Shown here: positions 1 to 6,969 of the stretch, in pieces | Layout of the letters: each line of letters opens with the position of its first letter | How positions within the stretch are numbered: position 1 is the first letter of the stretch | Source of the DNA: VRUE01 sp963699215 | GTDB taxonomy: Bacteria; Actinomycetota; Thermoleophilia; Solirubrobacterales; 70-9 | Direction: 5' to 3' | Length of the DNA stretch: 64,000 nt | Assembly: GCA_963699215.1 (NCBI GenBank) | Contig: OY969422.1 | Coordinates: forward strand, 2,170,001-2,234,000 | Position numbers and translations under genes: made by a program | The notes under the pieces: generated by a model | Told to the model about the DNA's origin: nothing | The model's input: the letters and a program-made list of their open reading frames with translations, nothing else | Databases searched by the model: none

Positions 1-557
1 CGACCTTCTTCGCGGCGTTGCTCTACCTGCCCCAGTTCATGCAGAAGCACCTCGGCTACTCGCCGCTCGAAGCGGGGGTCGGTGTGCTGCCCTTCCTCGC
101 CACTTTCGCCCTGGTCTCGTTCGTCGCCGGCCCCCTCTACAACCGGGTCGGGGCCAAGCCGCTGGCGGTGGTCGGGGCCGGGTGCATCGCCCTCGCCCCG
201 TTCCTCTTCTCGCAGGTCACCGAGGGCTCCGCTTACGGGGCGCTCGTTCCCGGGATGTTCGTGCTCGGCATCGGGATCGGCAGCTTCTACCCGACCGCTA
301 CGACCGCTGGCGTGACCTCGGTCGACGAATCGCAGAGCAGCCTCGCCGGGGGAATCCTCTACATGTGCCAGATCGCCGGCGGCGCGATCGGCCTCGGCCT
401 GACCACGACGGTCTTCTCCGCCCAGGAATCGTTCGTCGACGGCATCCAGGCCGCCTTCCGCCTCGACGCGGCCCTATCCCTGGTCGGCTTCCTGATCGCC
501 CTGTTCTTCGTGGGCGGGCGGCTGCTGGGTGGCCGAGCGGCCGGCGAAACCGCTTAG
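1..557 (+). CDS. MFS drug exporter, DHA2 family, C-terminal part
   Basis: The gene is cut by the left edge; the frame is open from base 3 and ends at a TAG at 555-557. About 185 residues remain, with at least five hydrophobic helices. The segment LPQFMQKHLGYSPLEAG and a following RVGAKP-type loop are typical of the 14-helix DHA2 (EmrB/QacA-like) proton-driven exporters, where they lie in the second half of the protein. It should sit in the cytoplasmic membrane; the substrate cannot be told. The stop overlaps the stop of the convergent RTX-like gene by three bases. Confidence 0.8.
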   Translation, partial: TFFAALLYLPQFMQKHLGYSPLEAGVGVLPFLATFALVSFVAGPLYNRVGAKPLAVVGAGCIALAPFLFSQVTEGSAYGALVPGMFVLGIGIGSFYPTATTAGVTSVDESQSSLAGGILYMCQIAGGAIGLGLTTTVFSAQESFVDGIQAAFRLDAALSLVGFLIALFFVGGRLLGGRAAGETA

Positions 558-1123
558 GGACCTCGCAGCAGCTGGTGGACGTTGTCTTTGCCGGGGCCGT
601 CGCTCAGCCTGTCTTCGCCGTAGCCGCCCCGCAGGATGTCGCTGCCCGGACCGCCGACCAAGACGTCCTTCCCTTCGCCGCCGTATAGGCGATCGGCGCC
701 CCGTCCGCCGATCAGCCGGTCATCTCCTTCGCCGCCGATCAGCTTGTCGGGACCGCCGCCGCCCCACAGCAGGTCGTCGCCGCTCCCACCGCGCATCGTC
801 ACCGGCACGGCGATCGCCTTCGAGACCCCGACTCGGTCGTCGCCGCCACCGGCGTTCACTTCGAAGCCGGCGATCGAGGGTGCGTCGCAGATGAGCTCGT
901 TCGGTTTGTCCTCGGGGTGCGCGCAGACGGTCCCGCCGACTTCGAGCTGCACGACCGAGTCGATTACGTATTCGCGCCCGTCCGGGCTGAGCCAGATCTC
1001 GATCATGTTCGCTTCCTCGCCGCCCGCGAGCAGAACCGTGAAGGTCTTGGGCGCAGCGTGCGCGACCCCAGGCGCCAGCAGCGCCAGGAGGGCGAGCGAG
1101 ATAAGCAGGAGCTTCTTCTTCAT
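554..1123 (-). CDS. Secreted protein with RTX-like calcium-binding repeats
   Basis: 189 residues. An N-terminal signal peptide (KKK, a Leu/Ala-rich helix, cut near VAHA-AP, about residue 23) predicts export. Residues about 90-175 hold back-to-back GGxGxDxL nonapeptides such as GGEGDDRLIGG and GGPGSDILRGG, the hemolysin-type repeat that folds as a calcium-bound beta-roll. The first half is not a family I recognise. There is no enzymatic domain, so the role (surface or extracellular structural protein) is open. The ATG at 1121-1123 directly precedes the Lys-rich signal peptide start. Confidence 0.75.
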   Translation of the reverse strand: MKKKLLLISLALLALLAPGVAHAAPKTFTVLLAGGEEANMIEIWLSPDGREYVIDSVVQLEVGGTVCAHPEDKPNELICDAPSIAGFEVNAGGGDDRVGVSKAIAVPVTMRGGSGDDLLWGGGGPDKLIGGEGDDRLIGGRGADRLYGGEGKDVLVGGPGSDILRGGYGEDRLSDGPGKDNVHQLLRGP

Positions 1124-1160
1124 CGTCAGTCGTCCCCGCCGCCGATCGGGGTCGGGGCGT

Positions 1161-2195
1161 CTATGAAGGAAACAGCACGACCTTGCCTACGTTGCGGCGC
1201 TCGGCGATGAATCGGTGCGCCTCGCCGGCGCGCTCGAACGAGAACGCCTCGGCTACAACCGGCCGCAGGCGCCCGGACTCGAGATCGGCCGATAGGGGCT
1301 CGACGACGCGATCCAGGTTGCCCTCGGCGTCCCACCACTTGAGCATGTTGAGGCCGAAGACCCCTTTGTTCTCGTTCATCACCAGCAGGCTCTTCCACCA
1401 GGGCATCGTCGCGGTCGGCATCGCCGCCATGCTCTTCAGGGTCAGCGGGATGTCGCGCTTGCCTTCCTTCGAGTTCTCCGAGAGTCCGTACATGACCAGC
1501 CGCCCGCCGGGCCGCAGCAGCCGGTAGTCCTTGCGGAAGGAGGTCGGCCCGAGCGCGTCGATCACCAGGTCGACGCCCTCGCCGCCGGTGATCCGCATCG
1601 CCTCGGCCTCGAAGTCGAGCAAGTGGTAGTCGATCGGGTGGTCGACGCCCTGCTCTCGGATCGCCTCGTGCTTGGAGGCAGAGGCGGTGCCGAAGATCTC
1701 GGCGCCGACGTTGCGGGCGATCTGCGTTGCAGAGATGCCGACGCCACCCGCCGCGGCATGGATCAGCACGCGGTTGCCCTCGCGCAGGCTGCCCATCATG
1801 ATCAGCGCCGCGTAGGCGGTGCCGTAGTTGACCGGGAAGGCCGCTCCCTGCTCGAAGCTGAGGTCGTCGGGCAGGGCAAACGCCTGCTCCGCCGGAACCG
1901 TGACCAGCTCGGCCTGGCCGCCGAAGCGGGTGCCCGCGAACACCCGGTCGCCGACCTGGTGGCCGCTTGCGCCCTCCCCCACCGACTCGATCTCGCCGGC
2001 GACCTCGTAGCCGAGCACGCAGGGAGGCTTCGGCGCGTCGGGATAGAGGCCGACTCGCGCCATCGTGTCGGCGAAGTTGATCCCGGCGGCCTTGACGGCG
2101 ATCCGCACCTCGCCCGGACCGACCAGGGGGTCGGGACGCTCCTGCGCCTGGAGCACGTCGAACCCGCCCGTCCCTGTCAGCACCACGGCCTTCAC
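1161..2195 (-). CDS. Zinc-independent quinone oxidoreductase / medium-chain dehydrogenase
   Basis: 344 residues, normal for the MDR superfamily. It has an N-terminal GroES-like domain (GYEVAGEIESVGEG, about residues 60-75), then a Rossmann domain with AAAGGVG near residue 150. The catalytic and structural zinc cysteines are missing, as in NADPH:quinone reductases (QOR, VAT-1-like). The likely reaction is NADPH-dependent reduction of quinones or enones in the cytoplasm. It starts at GTG (2193-2195), eight bases after a TAGTCT that fits a -10 box, so the message may be leaderless. The natural substrate is unknown. Confidence 0.8.
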   Translation of the reverse strand: MKAVVLTGTGGFDVLQAQERPDPLVGPGEVRIAVKAAGINFADTMARVGLYPDAPKPPCVLGYEVAGEIESVGEGASGHQVGDRVFAGTRFGGQAELVTVPAEQAFALPDDLSFEQGAAFPVNYGTAYAALIMMGSLREGNRVLIHAAAGGVGISATQIARNVGAEIFGTASASKHEAIREQGVDHPIDYHLLDFEAEAMRITGGEGVDLVIDALGPTSFRKDYRLLRPGGRLVMYGLSENSKEGKRDIPLTLKSMAAMPTATMPWWKSLLVMNENKGVFGLNMLKWWDAEGNLDRVVEPLSADLESGRLRPVVAEAFSFERAGEAHRFIAERRNVGKVVLFPS

Positions 2196-2203
2196 CGGCG
2201 CGA

Positions 2204-2209
2204 AGACTA
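2204..2209 (-). promoter_or_regulatory. Putative -10 box of the quinone oxidoreductase gene
   Basis: TAGTCT on the minus strand lies 8 nt before the GTG start, the spacing expected if transcription begins at the start codon. It is one of about eleven such cases in the window. No clear -35 was seen. Confidence 0.4.
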
Positions 2210-2214
2210 TGCGC

Positions 2215-2313
2215 TAAGGCTGTCTGACCAAGCAGAGCCAGGACGCAGGGAGCGTGGCGTGCTCTGCACGCGAGCGACCGAGGACGCAGCTATGCGCCGG
2301 TCAGACAGCCTTA
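2215..2313. repeat. Large inverted repeat between serA and the quinone oxidoreductase gene
   Basis: Perfect 15-bp arms, TAAGGCTGTCTGACC (2215-2229) and its complement (2299-2313), flank 69 nt. Inside is a second pair, GCAGAGC/GCTCTGC. The right arm contains the serA stop codon. A transcript from serA could form a long nested hairpin, so a terminator or RNA-stability element is likely. There is no U-run, so it is not a classical intrinsic terminator. Confidence 0.6.
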
Positions 2314-3891
2314 GAGATCGACCGAGCGGCCGATCGAGAAGCCATCGAGCTCGAGGATCTTCTCGATCGTCTCCGCCCGTACCGGCGCGTCCGTGGTCAG
2401 CGCCATCACCGCGCGCTCTCCGCCTGGCTCGGCGCCGACGGCTGCGGAGATGATGTTGACGCCCTCCTCGCCGAACATCGTCCCGACCCGGCCGATCATC
2501 CCCGGCCGGTCGGCGTAGCTGAAGACCGCGAGGTGATCGGCGAAGGGCAGGTAGAAGCTCTCGCCCCAGACCGAGACCAGGTAGGGCTCGTTGCGCGGCC
2601 CCACCGCAGTACCGGCGACCTCGACCGCGGCGGCGCCGGTGCCCAAGCGGACGGCGATCAGCTCGGTGAAGTCCTCGGAGGCGCTCTCCTTGGCCTCGGC
2701 CAGCTCGATGCCCCGCTCCTCGGCCATCTGCGGCGCGTTGACCAGGTTGACCGGCTCCTCGGTGTGGCCGGAGAGGATGCCGACGAGGACCGCGATCCCG
2801 AGCAGGCGCGTGTCGTGGCTGGCGATGCGGCCGCGGAACTCGACCGTCACCCCGTCGATCGAGCCATCTCCCAGGCCCTGGGCCAGGCGGCCGAGCTTTT
2901 CGCAGAGCGGCACGAACGGGGCCAGCGCTTCCATCTCCTCGGGACGGACGGCGGCAATGTTGACCGCGTTGGTGACGACGCCGCCGCTGAGCGCCGCGAT
3001 CACCTGTTCCGCGGTCACCACCCCGGCCCGGTCCTGCGCCTCGGCGGTCGAGGCGCCGAGGTGCGGGGTGACGACGACATCGTCGCGAGCGAAGAGCGGG
3101 TGCTCGGTGAACGGCTCGGAGGGGAAGACGTCCAGCGCCGCGCCGGCGAGCTTGCCGGACTCGAGCCCGGTCTGGACGGCGTCGAGGTCGACCAGCTCGC
3201 CGCGGGCGCAGTTGACGACCCGGGCGCCGGCCTTCATCGCCGCGATGGCATCGGCGTCGATCAGGTCGATCGTGTCCGGCGTCTTCGGCACGTGCAGGGT
3301 GACGATGTCGGCTCGGCCGAGCAGATCCTCGAGCTCGTCCGCGCCCTCTACCCCGAGCTCGCGGAAGCGCTCGGTGGAGACGAACTTGTCGAAGGCGATC
3401 ACGTCCATGTCGAAGCCCTGCGCGCGCTTGGCGACGAGCTGGCCGATCCGGCCGAAGCCGATCACGCCGAGCGTCTTGCCGTAGAGCTCGGCGCCCTTGA
3501 ACTTCGGCCGCTCCCAGGCGCCGCTGCGCAGCGAGGCGTCGGCCCGCGGCACGTTGCGGCAGAGCGCGAGCATCAACGCCAGCGTGTGCTCGGCAGCCGC
3601 CACCGAGTTCGATTCCGGTGCATTGGCGACGACGATTCCGCGCCGGGTGGCAGCGGGGATGTCGACGTTGTCGACGCCGGTGCCGGCGCGGCCGATCACC
3701 TTGAGGCGCTCCGCCCGCTCGATCAGCTCCGGCGTCACCTGGGTCGCCGAGCGAACCAGGATCGCGTCGTAGGAACCGATCGCCTCGCGCAGCTCGTCGT
3801 CGGACATCTCCAGGCCGAGATCGACGTCGAAGCTCTCGCGCAGCAGGTCGACGCCGGAGTCGGCGATCTTCTCCTTGACGAGGACCCTCAT
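2311..3891 (-). CDS. serA: D-3-phosphoglycerate dehydrogenase
   Basis: 526 residues, the long actinobacterial form. It oxidises 3-phosphoglycerate to 3-phosphohydroxypyruvate with NAD, the first step of serine synthesis. The Rossmann motif GVIGFGRIG is near residue 145; the substrate/NAD region has NCARGELVD and the catalytic His in PHLGAST. It is followed by an intervening domain and a C-terminal ACT domain (from about residue 455, ADRPGMIGRVG), which usually mediates serine feedback. ATG at 3889-3891 overlaps the serC stop by 4 nt (ATGA), so the two genes are translationally coupled. An upstream extension of this frame through serC is only a shadow. Confidence 0.95.
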   Translation of the reverse strand: MRVLVKEKIADSGVDLLRESFDVDLGLEMSDDELREAIGSYDAILVRSATQVTPELIERAERLKVIGRAGTGVDNVDIPAATRRGIVVANAPESNSVAAAEHTLALMLALCRNVPRADASLRSGAWERPKFKGAELYGKTLGVIGFGRIGQLVAKRAQGFDMDVIAFDKFVSTERFRELGVEGADELEDLLGRADIVTLHVPKTPDTIDLIDADAIAAMKAGARVVNCARGELVDLDAVQTGLESGKLAGAALDVFPSEPFTEHPLFARDDVVVTPHLGASTAEAQDRAGVVTAEQVIAALSGGVVTNAVNIAAVRPEEMEALAPFVPLCEKLGRLAQGLGDGSIDGVTVEFRGRIASHDTRLLGIAVLVGILSGHTEEPVNLVNAPQMAEERGIELAEAKESASEDFTELIAVRLGTGAAAVEVAGTAVGPRNEPYLVSVWGESFYLPFADHLAVFSYADRPGMIGRVGTMFGEEGVNIISAAVGAEPGGERAVMALTTDAPVRAETIEKILELDGFSIGRSVDL

Positions 3892-5027
3892 CGGGTCACC
3901 TCGGGCACGTTCGCGACGACCCAGTCGATACAGGCGGTAAGCGCTTCCACGTCGGCGGGCTCGACCGCCGGGAACATGCCGACACGGAGCTGGTTGCGCC
4001 CCAGCTTGCGGTAGGGCTCGACGTCGACGATGCCGTTGACCCGCAGCGTCGCCGCCAGGGCGGCAGCGTCGACCGAGTCGGCGAAGTCGATCGTGCCGAC
4101 CACGAGCGAGCGCTTGGCCGGGTCGGCGACGAAGGGCGCGGCGAACTCGGCGTCCTCTGCCCAGCCGTAGAGGTGGCCGGAGGAGGCGCCGGTCCGCTGT
4201 ACGCACCACTCGAGCCCGCCGCCGGCCAGCATCCACTCGACCTGGTCGGTGAGCAGCAGCAGGGTCGCCAGCGCCGGGGTGTTGTAGGTCTGCTCCTTGC
4301 GCGAGTTCTCCAGCGCCGTGCGAAGCGAGAGGAAGGCGGGCTGCCAGCGCTCGGCGCCGCCGTCCAGCTCCTCGATCCGCTCGACCGCGGCCGGGCTGAG
4401 CAGCGCCAGCCAGAGACCGCCGTCGGCGCCGAAGGCCTTCTGCGGCGCGAAGTAGTAAACGTCTGCCTGGGCGGCGTCGAGCGGCAGGCCTCCCGCGCCC
4501 GACGTTGCGTCGACCAGGACCAGGGACTCGCCGGCGTCGTCCGGGCGGCGAACCTCGACCATCACTCCGGTCGAGGTCTCGTTGTGGGCCCAGGCGAGGA
4601 CGTCGGCGGCGGGATCGGCCACCGGCGCAGGCGCGTCGCCGGGCTCCGCCTCGACCACGATCGGGTCCTCGAGGAAGGGCGCGGCGGCGGTCACCTTGGC
4701 GAACTTCTGCGAGAACTCGCCGTAGCTGAGGTGGAGGGCGCGGCGGCGCACCAGCCAGGCCGCGGCGGCGTCCCAGAAGGCGGTGGTGCCGCCGTTGCCG
4801 AGTGCGATCTCGTAGCCGTCGGGCAGCTGGAACAGCTCGCCGAGGCCGGTGCGAATGCGGCCGACCAGGTCGCGCACCGGTGCCTGGCGGTGCGAGGTGC
4901 CCATCAGGTCGGCGCGCTGGGCCAACGCCGCAAGCGCGTCCGGGCGGACCTTCGAGGGGCCGCAGCCGAAGCGCCCGTCGGCGGGCTTGAGGTCGGCGGG
5001 GATTTGGACAGAGGTCGAGGTAGTCAT
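3888..5027 (-). CDS. serC: Phosphoserine aminotransferase
   Basis: 379 residues. A PLP-dependent class V aminotransferase that converts 3-phosphohydroxypyruvate to phosphoserine using glutamate, the step after SerA. The PLP lysine is in FAPQKAFGADGG, and the GCGPSKVRP start and ATSGAGG segment match the actinobacterial SerC type. It is the first gene of the serC-serA pair. The ATG lies 9 nt after TAACCT (5037-5042), consistent with leaderless transcription. The promoter is interlocked with that of the divergent cupin gene. Confidence 0.93.
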   Translation of the reverse strand: MTTSTSVQIPADLKPADGRFGCGPSKVRPDALAALAQRADLMGTSHRQAPVRDLVGRIRTGLGELFQLPDGYEIALGNGGTTAFWDAAAAWLVRRRALHLSYGEFSQKFAKVTAAAPFLEDPIVVEAEPGDAPAPVADPAADVLAWAHNETSTGVMVEVRRPDDAGESLVLVDATSGAGGLPLDAAQADVYYFAPQKAFGADGGLWLALLSPAAVERIEELDGGAERWQPAFLSLRTALENSRKEQTYNTPALATLLLLTDQVEWMLAGGGLEWCVQRTGASSGHLYGWAEDAEFAAPFVADPAKRSLVVGTIDFADSVDAAALAATLRVNGIVDVEPYRKLGRNQLRVGMFPAVEPADVEALTACIDWVVANVPEVTR

Positions 5028-5057
5028 CGGCGGCCAAGGTTATTAGGATGGGCGGCG
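5028..5057. promoter_or_regulatory. Overlapping divergent promoters of serC and the cupin gene
   Basis: Only 30 nt separate the two start codons. The minus-strand TAACCT (5037-5042, 9 nt before the serC ATG) and plus-strand TAGGAT (5044-5049, 8 nt before the cupin ATG) are one base apart. Their -35 regions would fall inside each other's coding sequence. RNA polymerase could probably occupy only one of them at a time. Confidence 0.5.
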
Positions 5058-5492
5058 ATGTCAGAGACCGGCGAGCAGGGAGCGGTGAAAGGCGACGGCT
5101 ACGCGGTCGCCAACCTCGCGGATCTCGGCGAGGGCTACGGCTTCCGCAAGATCCGCAAGGGCCTGGGCGTGACCGCCTTCGGCGCCAACGCGATCGTCAT
5201 CCCTCCTTCCTACGAGACCGGCCGCCACCTGCACGAGGAGCAGGAGGAGCTCTACTTCCTGCACAGCGGCCGCATCGCGATCGAGTTCGGCGACGGCTCG
5301 ACCCACGAGCTCGAGCCCGGCGGCCTCGCCTGGGTCGACGCGCCGACGGTGCGCAAGATCCGCAACCTGAGCGACTCCGAGGATGCCGTCTATGTCGTCG
5401 TCGGCGGCAAGGACGGCTACGTCGGTCGCGACGGCAAGCTGCCCCCGGGCGAGGAGTCCCAGCTCGGCGGCGACGGTCCTCCCGACGCGTAG
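5058..5492 (+). CDS. Single-domain cupin protein
   Basis: 144 residues. The cupin barrel shows GRHLHEEQEELYFLHSG (metal-binding His-x-His and Glu of motif 1) and the later GGLAWVDAPTVRKIRN segment of motif 2, where the usual His appears replaced. This family includes sugar-phosphate isomerase-like and dioxygenase-like small proteins; the reaction cannot be assigned. It is divergent from serC with interlocked promoters, so expression may be tied to serine synthesis. The C-terminal tail (PPGEESQLGGDGPPDA) is probably disordered. Confidence 0.75.
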   Translation: MSETGEQGAVKGDGYAVANLADLGEGYGFRKIRKGLGVTAFGANAIVIPPSYETGRHLHEEQEELYFLHSGRIAIEFGDGSTHELEPGGLAWVDAPTVRKIRNLSDSEDAVYVVVGGKDGYVGRDGKLPPGEESQLGGDGPPDA

Positions 5493-5501
5493 CGGCATAG
5501 C

Positions 5502-5648
5502 GAAGAGCCCGGCCACCGCCCAGTCGAATTGATGTCGCACGCGCTTCGCGCTTAGCGACGATGTTGGTGCGCGGCTGAAGCCGCGCAGAGGACAGATTGC
5601 ATGTCGCGGCCTTCGGCCACATTCGACTGGACGGCGACCGGGCTCTTC
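5502..5648 (-). repeat. Structured repeat, copy A (three hairpins closed by 28-nt arms)
   Basis: The arms at 5502-5529 and 5621-5648 are complementary at 25 of 28 positions and enclose a 91-nt core. Read on the minus strand, the core has three parts: a hairpin ending in the linker ATGCAATCT; a 7-bp hairpin GCGCGGC/GCCGCGC; and a hairpin with outer stem GTCGC/GCGAC, inner stem GCGC/GCGC and GAA loop. The core matches copies B and C. All three arm mismatches become G-U pairs in a minus-strand RNA. It lies in the convergent gap between the cupin gene and ilvC. It could be a MITE-like element or a non-coding RNA. Confidence 0.8.
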
Positions 5649-5782
5649 CCCAACGCAAGCTTGGCGTCTGGGGCCACAGGCTCGAGCCAAGCGGTGGCTC
5701 CATCTCATCCCAGCTTGAACCGCCGCGACCTTGGCAAGAGAAGCTGGAGCAACCGGGACCGAAGCGGGAAGCTGAAGCCCTC
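5649..5782. other. Spacer between repeat copies A and B
   Basis: 134 nt between two repeat copies of opposite orientation. No convincing ORF. Short inverted repeats are present, such as GAGCCA/TGGCTC and CAGCTT/AAGCTG. It may be the decayed inside of a composite element or a shared promoter region for the two divergent structured elements; neither is shown. Confidence 0.4.
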
Positions 5783-5938
5783 GTGAAGCGGAAGGCGGCA
5801 GTCCTCCTCGGGAATGTCGCGAAGCGGCGACATGCAATCTTGTAATTGCGCGGCGATAGCCGCGCTCAACCTCAGTCGCTAAGCCCCGAAGGGGCGTGCG
5901 ACATCAATTCACGAGGAGGGCTGCCGCCTTCCGCTCAC
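5783..5938 (+). repeat. Structured repeat, copy B (inverted relative to A)
   Basis: 28-nt arms at 5788-5815 and 5907-5934 differ at only two positions, extended by 4 more pairs (5783-5786 with 5935-5938). They enclose a 91-nt core, the same length as in copy A. On the plus strand the core gives GTCGC/GCGAC, the linker ATGCAATCT, GCGCGGC-GATA-GCCGCGC, then GTCGC-TAA-GCCCC-GAA-GGGGC-GT-GCGAC. The inner stem GCCCC/GGGGC replaces GCGC/GCGC of copies A and C, a compensatory change. The arm sequence is unrelated to that of copy A, but the ends GAAT/ATTC next to the core are the same. Confidence 0.8.
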
Positions 5939-5953
5939 CTGGGCGTCAGATGC

Positions 5954-6958
5954 TCAGAACTCCGTGTCGATCCAGGGCATCATCTTGCGGAGGTCGCCGC
6001 CGACCTCCTCTACTTCGTGCCCCGCCCCCTCCTCGCGCATGCGCGAGAGGTTCTCGCCGCCGGCGCGGTTCTCGGCGATCCACTCCTTGGCGAACTCGCC
6101 CGACTGGATCTCGCCGAGGATCTGCTTCATCGCCGCCCGCGACTCCTCGCCGATCACGCGCTTGCCGCGAGTCATGTCGCCGTACTCGGCCGTGTTGGAG
6201 ATCGAGTAGCGCATCCCCTGGATCCCCTTCTCGTACATCAGGTCGGCGATCAGCTTGAGCTCGTGCAGGCACTCGAAGTAGGCGAGGCGCGGGTCGTAGC
6301 CGGCCTCGACCAGGGTCTCGAAGCCGGCGCGGACGAGCTCCGAGGCGCCGCCGCAGAGGACCGCCTGCTCGCCGAAGAGGTCGGTCTCGCACTCGTCCTT
6401 GAAGGTCGTCTCGATGATCGCGGCGCGGCCGCCGCCGATTCCCGACGCGTAGGCGAGGACGAGGTCATGGGCATCGCCGCTGGCGTCCTGGTGGACAGCC
6501 ATCAGGCAGGGAACGCCAGTCCCTTCCTCGTACTGGCGGCGAACCAGGTGGCCTGGGCCCTTGGGGGCGACCATGCCGACGTCGACGCCAGGCGGGGGCG
6601 CGATCTGCTCGAAATGGACGGCGAAGCCGTGGGCGAAGAGGAGCAGGTTGCCGGGGGCGATGCCGTCGGAGATCTCCGCCTCCCAGAGCTCGGCCTGCTT
6701 CTCGTCCGGGAGGAGCACCATGACGACGTCGCCGCGGCTGGCGGCTTCGGCGATGTCGAGCACCTCGAGCCCGGCCGCTTCGGCTTTGGGGCGGCTGGAC
6801 GAATCGGGGCGCAGTCCGACGACGACGTCGACCCCGGAGTCCTTCAGGTTGAGCGCGTGGGCATGCCCCTGGGAGCCGTAGCCGAGGATGGCGACGGTCT
6901 TCCCCTGCAGCTTCGAGAGGTCGGCGTCCTTGTCGTAGAAGATGTCGTCGGTTTTCAT
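5954..6958 (-). CDS. ilvC: Ketol-acid reductoisomerase (NADP-dependent, class I)
   Basis: 334 residues, the short class I length. It isomerises and reduces acetolactate or acetohydroxybutyrate in valine/isoleucine synthesis, with Mg and NADPH. GYGSQGHAHALNLKDSG is the dinucleotide-binding motif near residue 30; the metal-site segment ETDLFGEQAVLCGG and the C-terminal SISNTAEYG are intact. Its ATG (6956-6958) is 11 nt after the menE stop, so it probably shares a transcript with menE. ilvB and ilvN lie about 11 kb away on the same strand. Confidence 0.95.
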   Translation of the reverse strand: MKTDDIFYDKDADLSKLQGKTVAILGYGSQGHAHALNLKDSGVDVVVGLRPDSSSRPKAEAAGLEVLDIAEAASRGDVVMVLLPDEKQAELWEAEISDGIAPGNLLLFAHGFAVHFEQIAPPPGVDVGMVAPKGPGHLVRRQYEEGTGVPCLMAVHQDASGDAHDLVLAYASGIGGGRAAIIETTFKDECETDLFGEQAVLCGGASELVRAGFETLVEAGYDPRLAYFECLHELKLIADLMYEKGIQGMRYSISNTAEYGDMTRGKRVIGEESRAAMKQILGEIQSGEFAKEWIAENRAGGENLSRMREEGAGHEVEEVGGDLRKMMPWIDTEF

Positions 6959-6969
6959 GAGCGGTGAGG

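Noticed and set aside
2311..5037. A 908-codon open frame covering serC and serA as one protein
   Set aside because: The N-terminal part is an off-frame shadow of serC (Arg/Pro-rich nonsense). SerA starts at 3891 with a normal ATG and overlaps serC by 4 nt.
5649..5782. A transposase remnant between repeat copies A and B
   Set aside because: The 134-nt spacer has no frame with recognisable transposase motifs and no target-site duplication was found.
5502..5938. A CRISPR array
   Set aside because: Only two repeat copies in opposite orientation with internal hairpins; no regular spacers.
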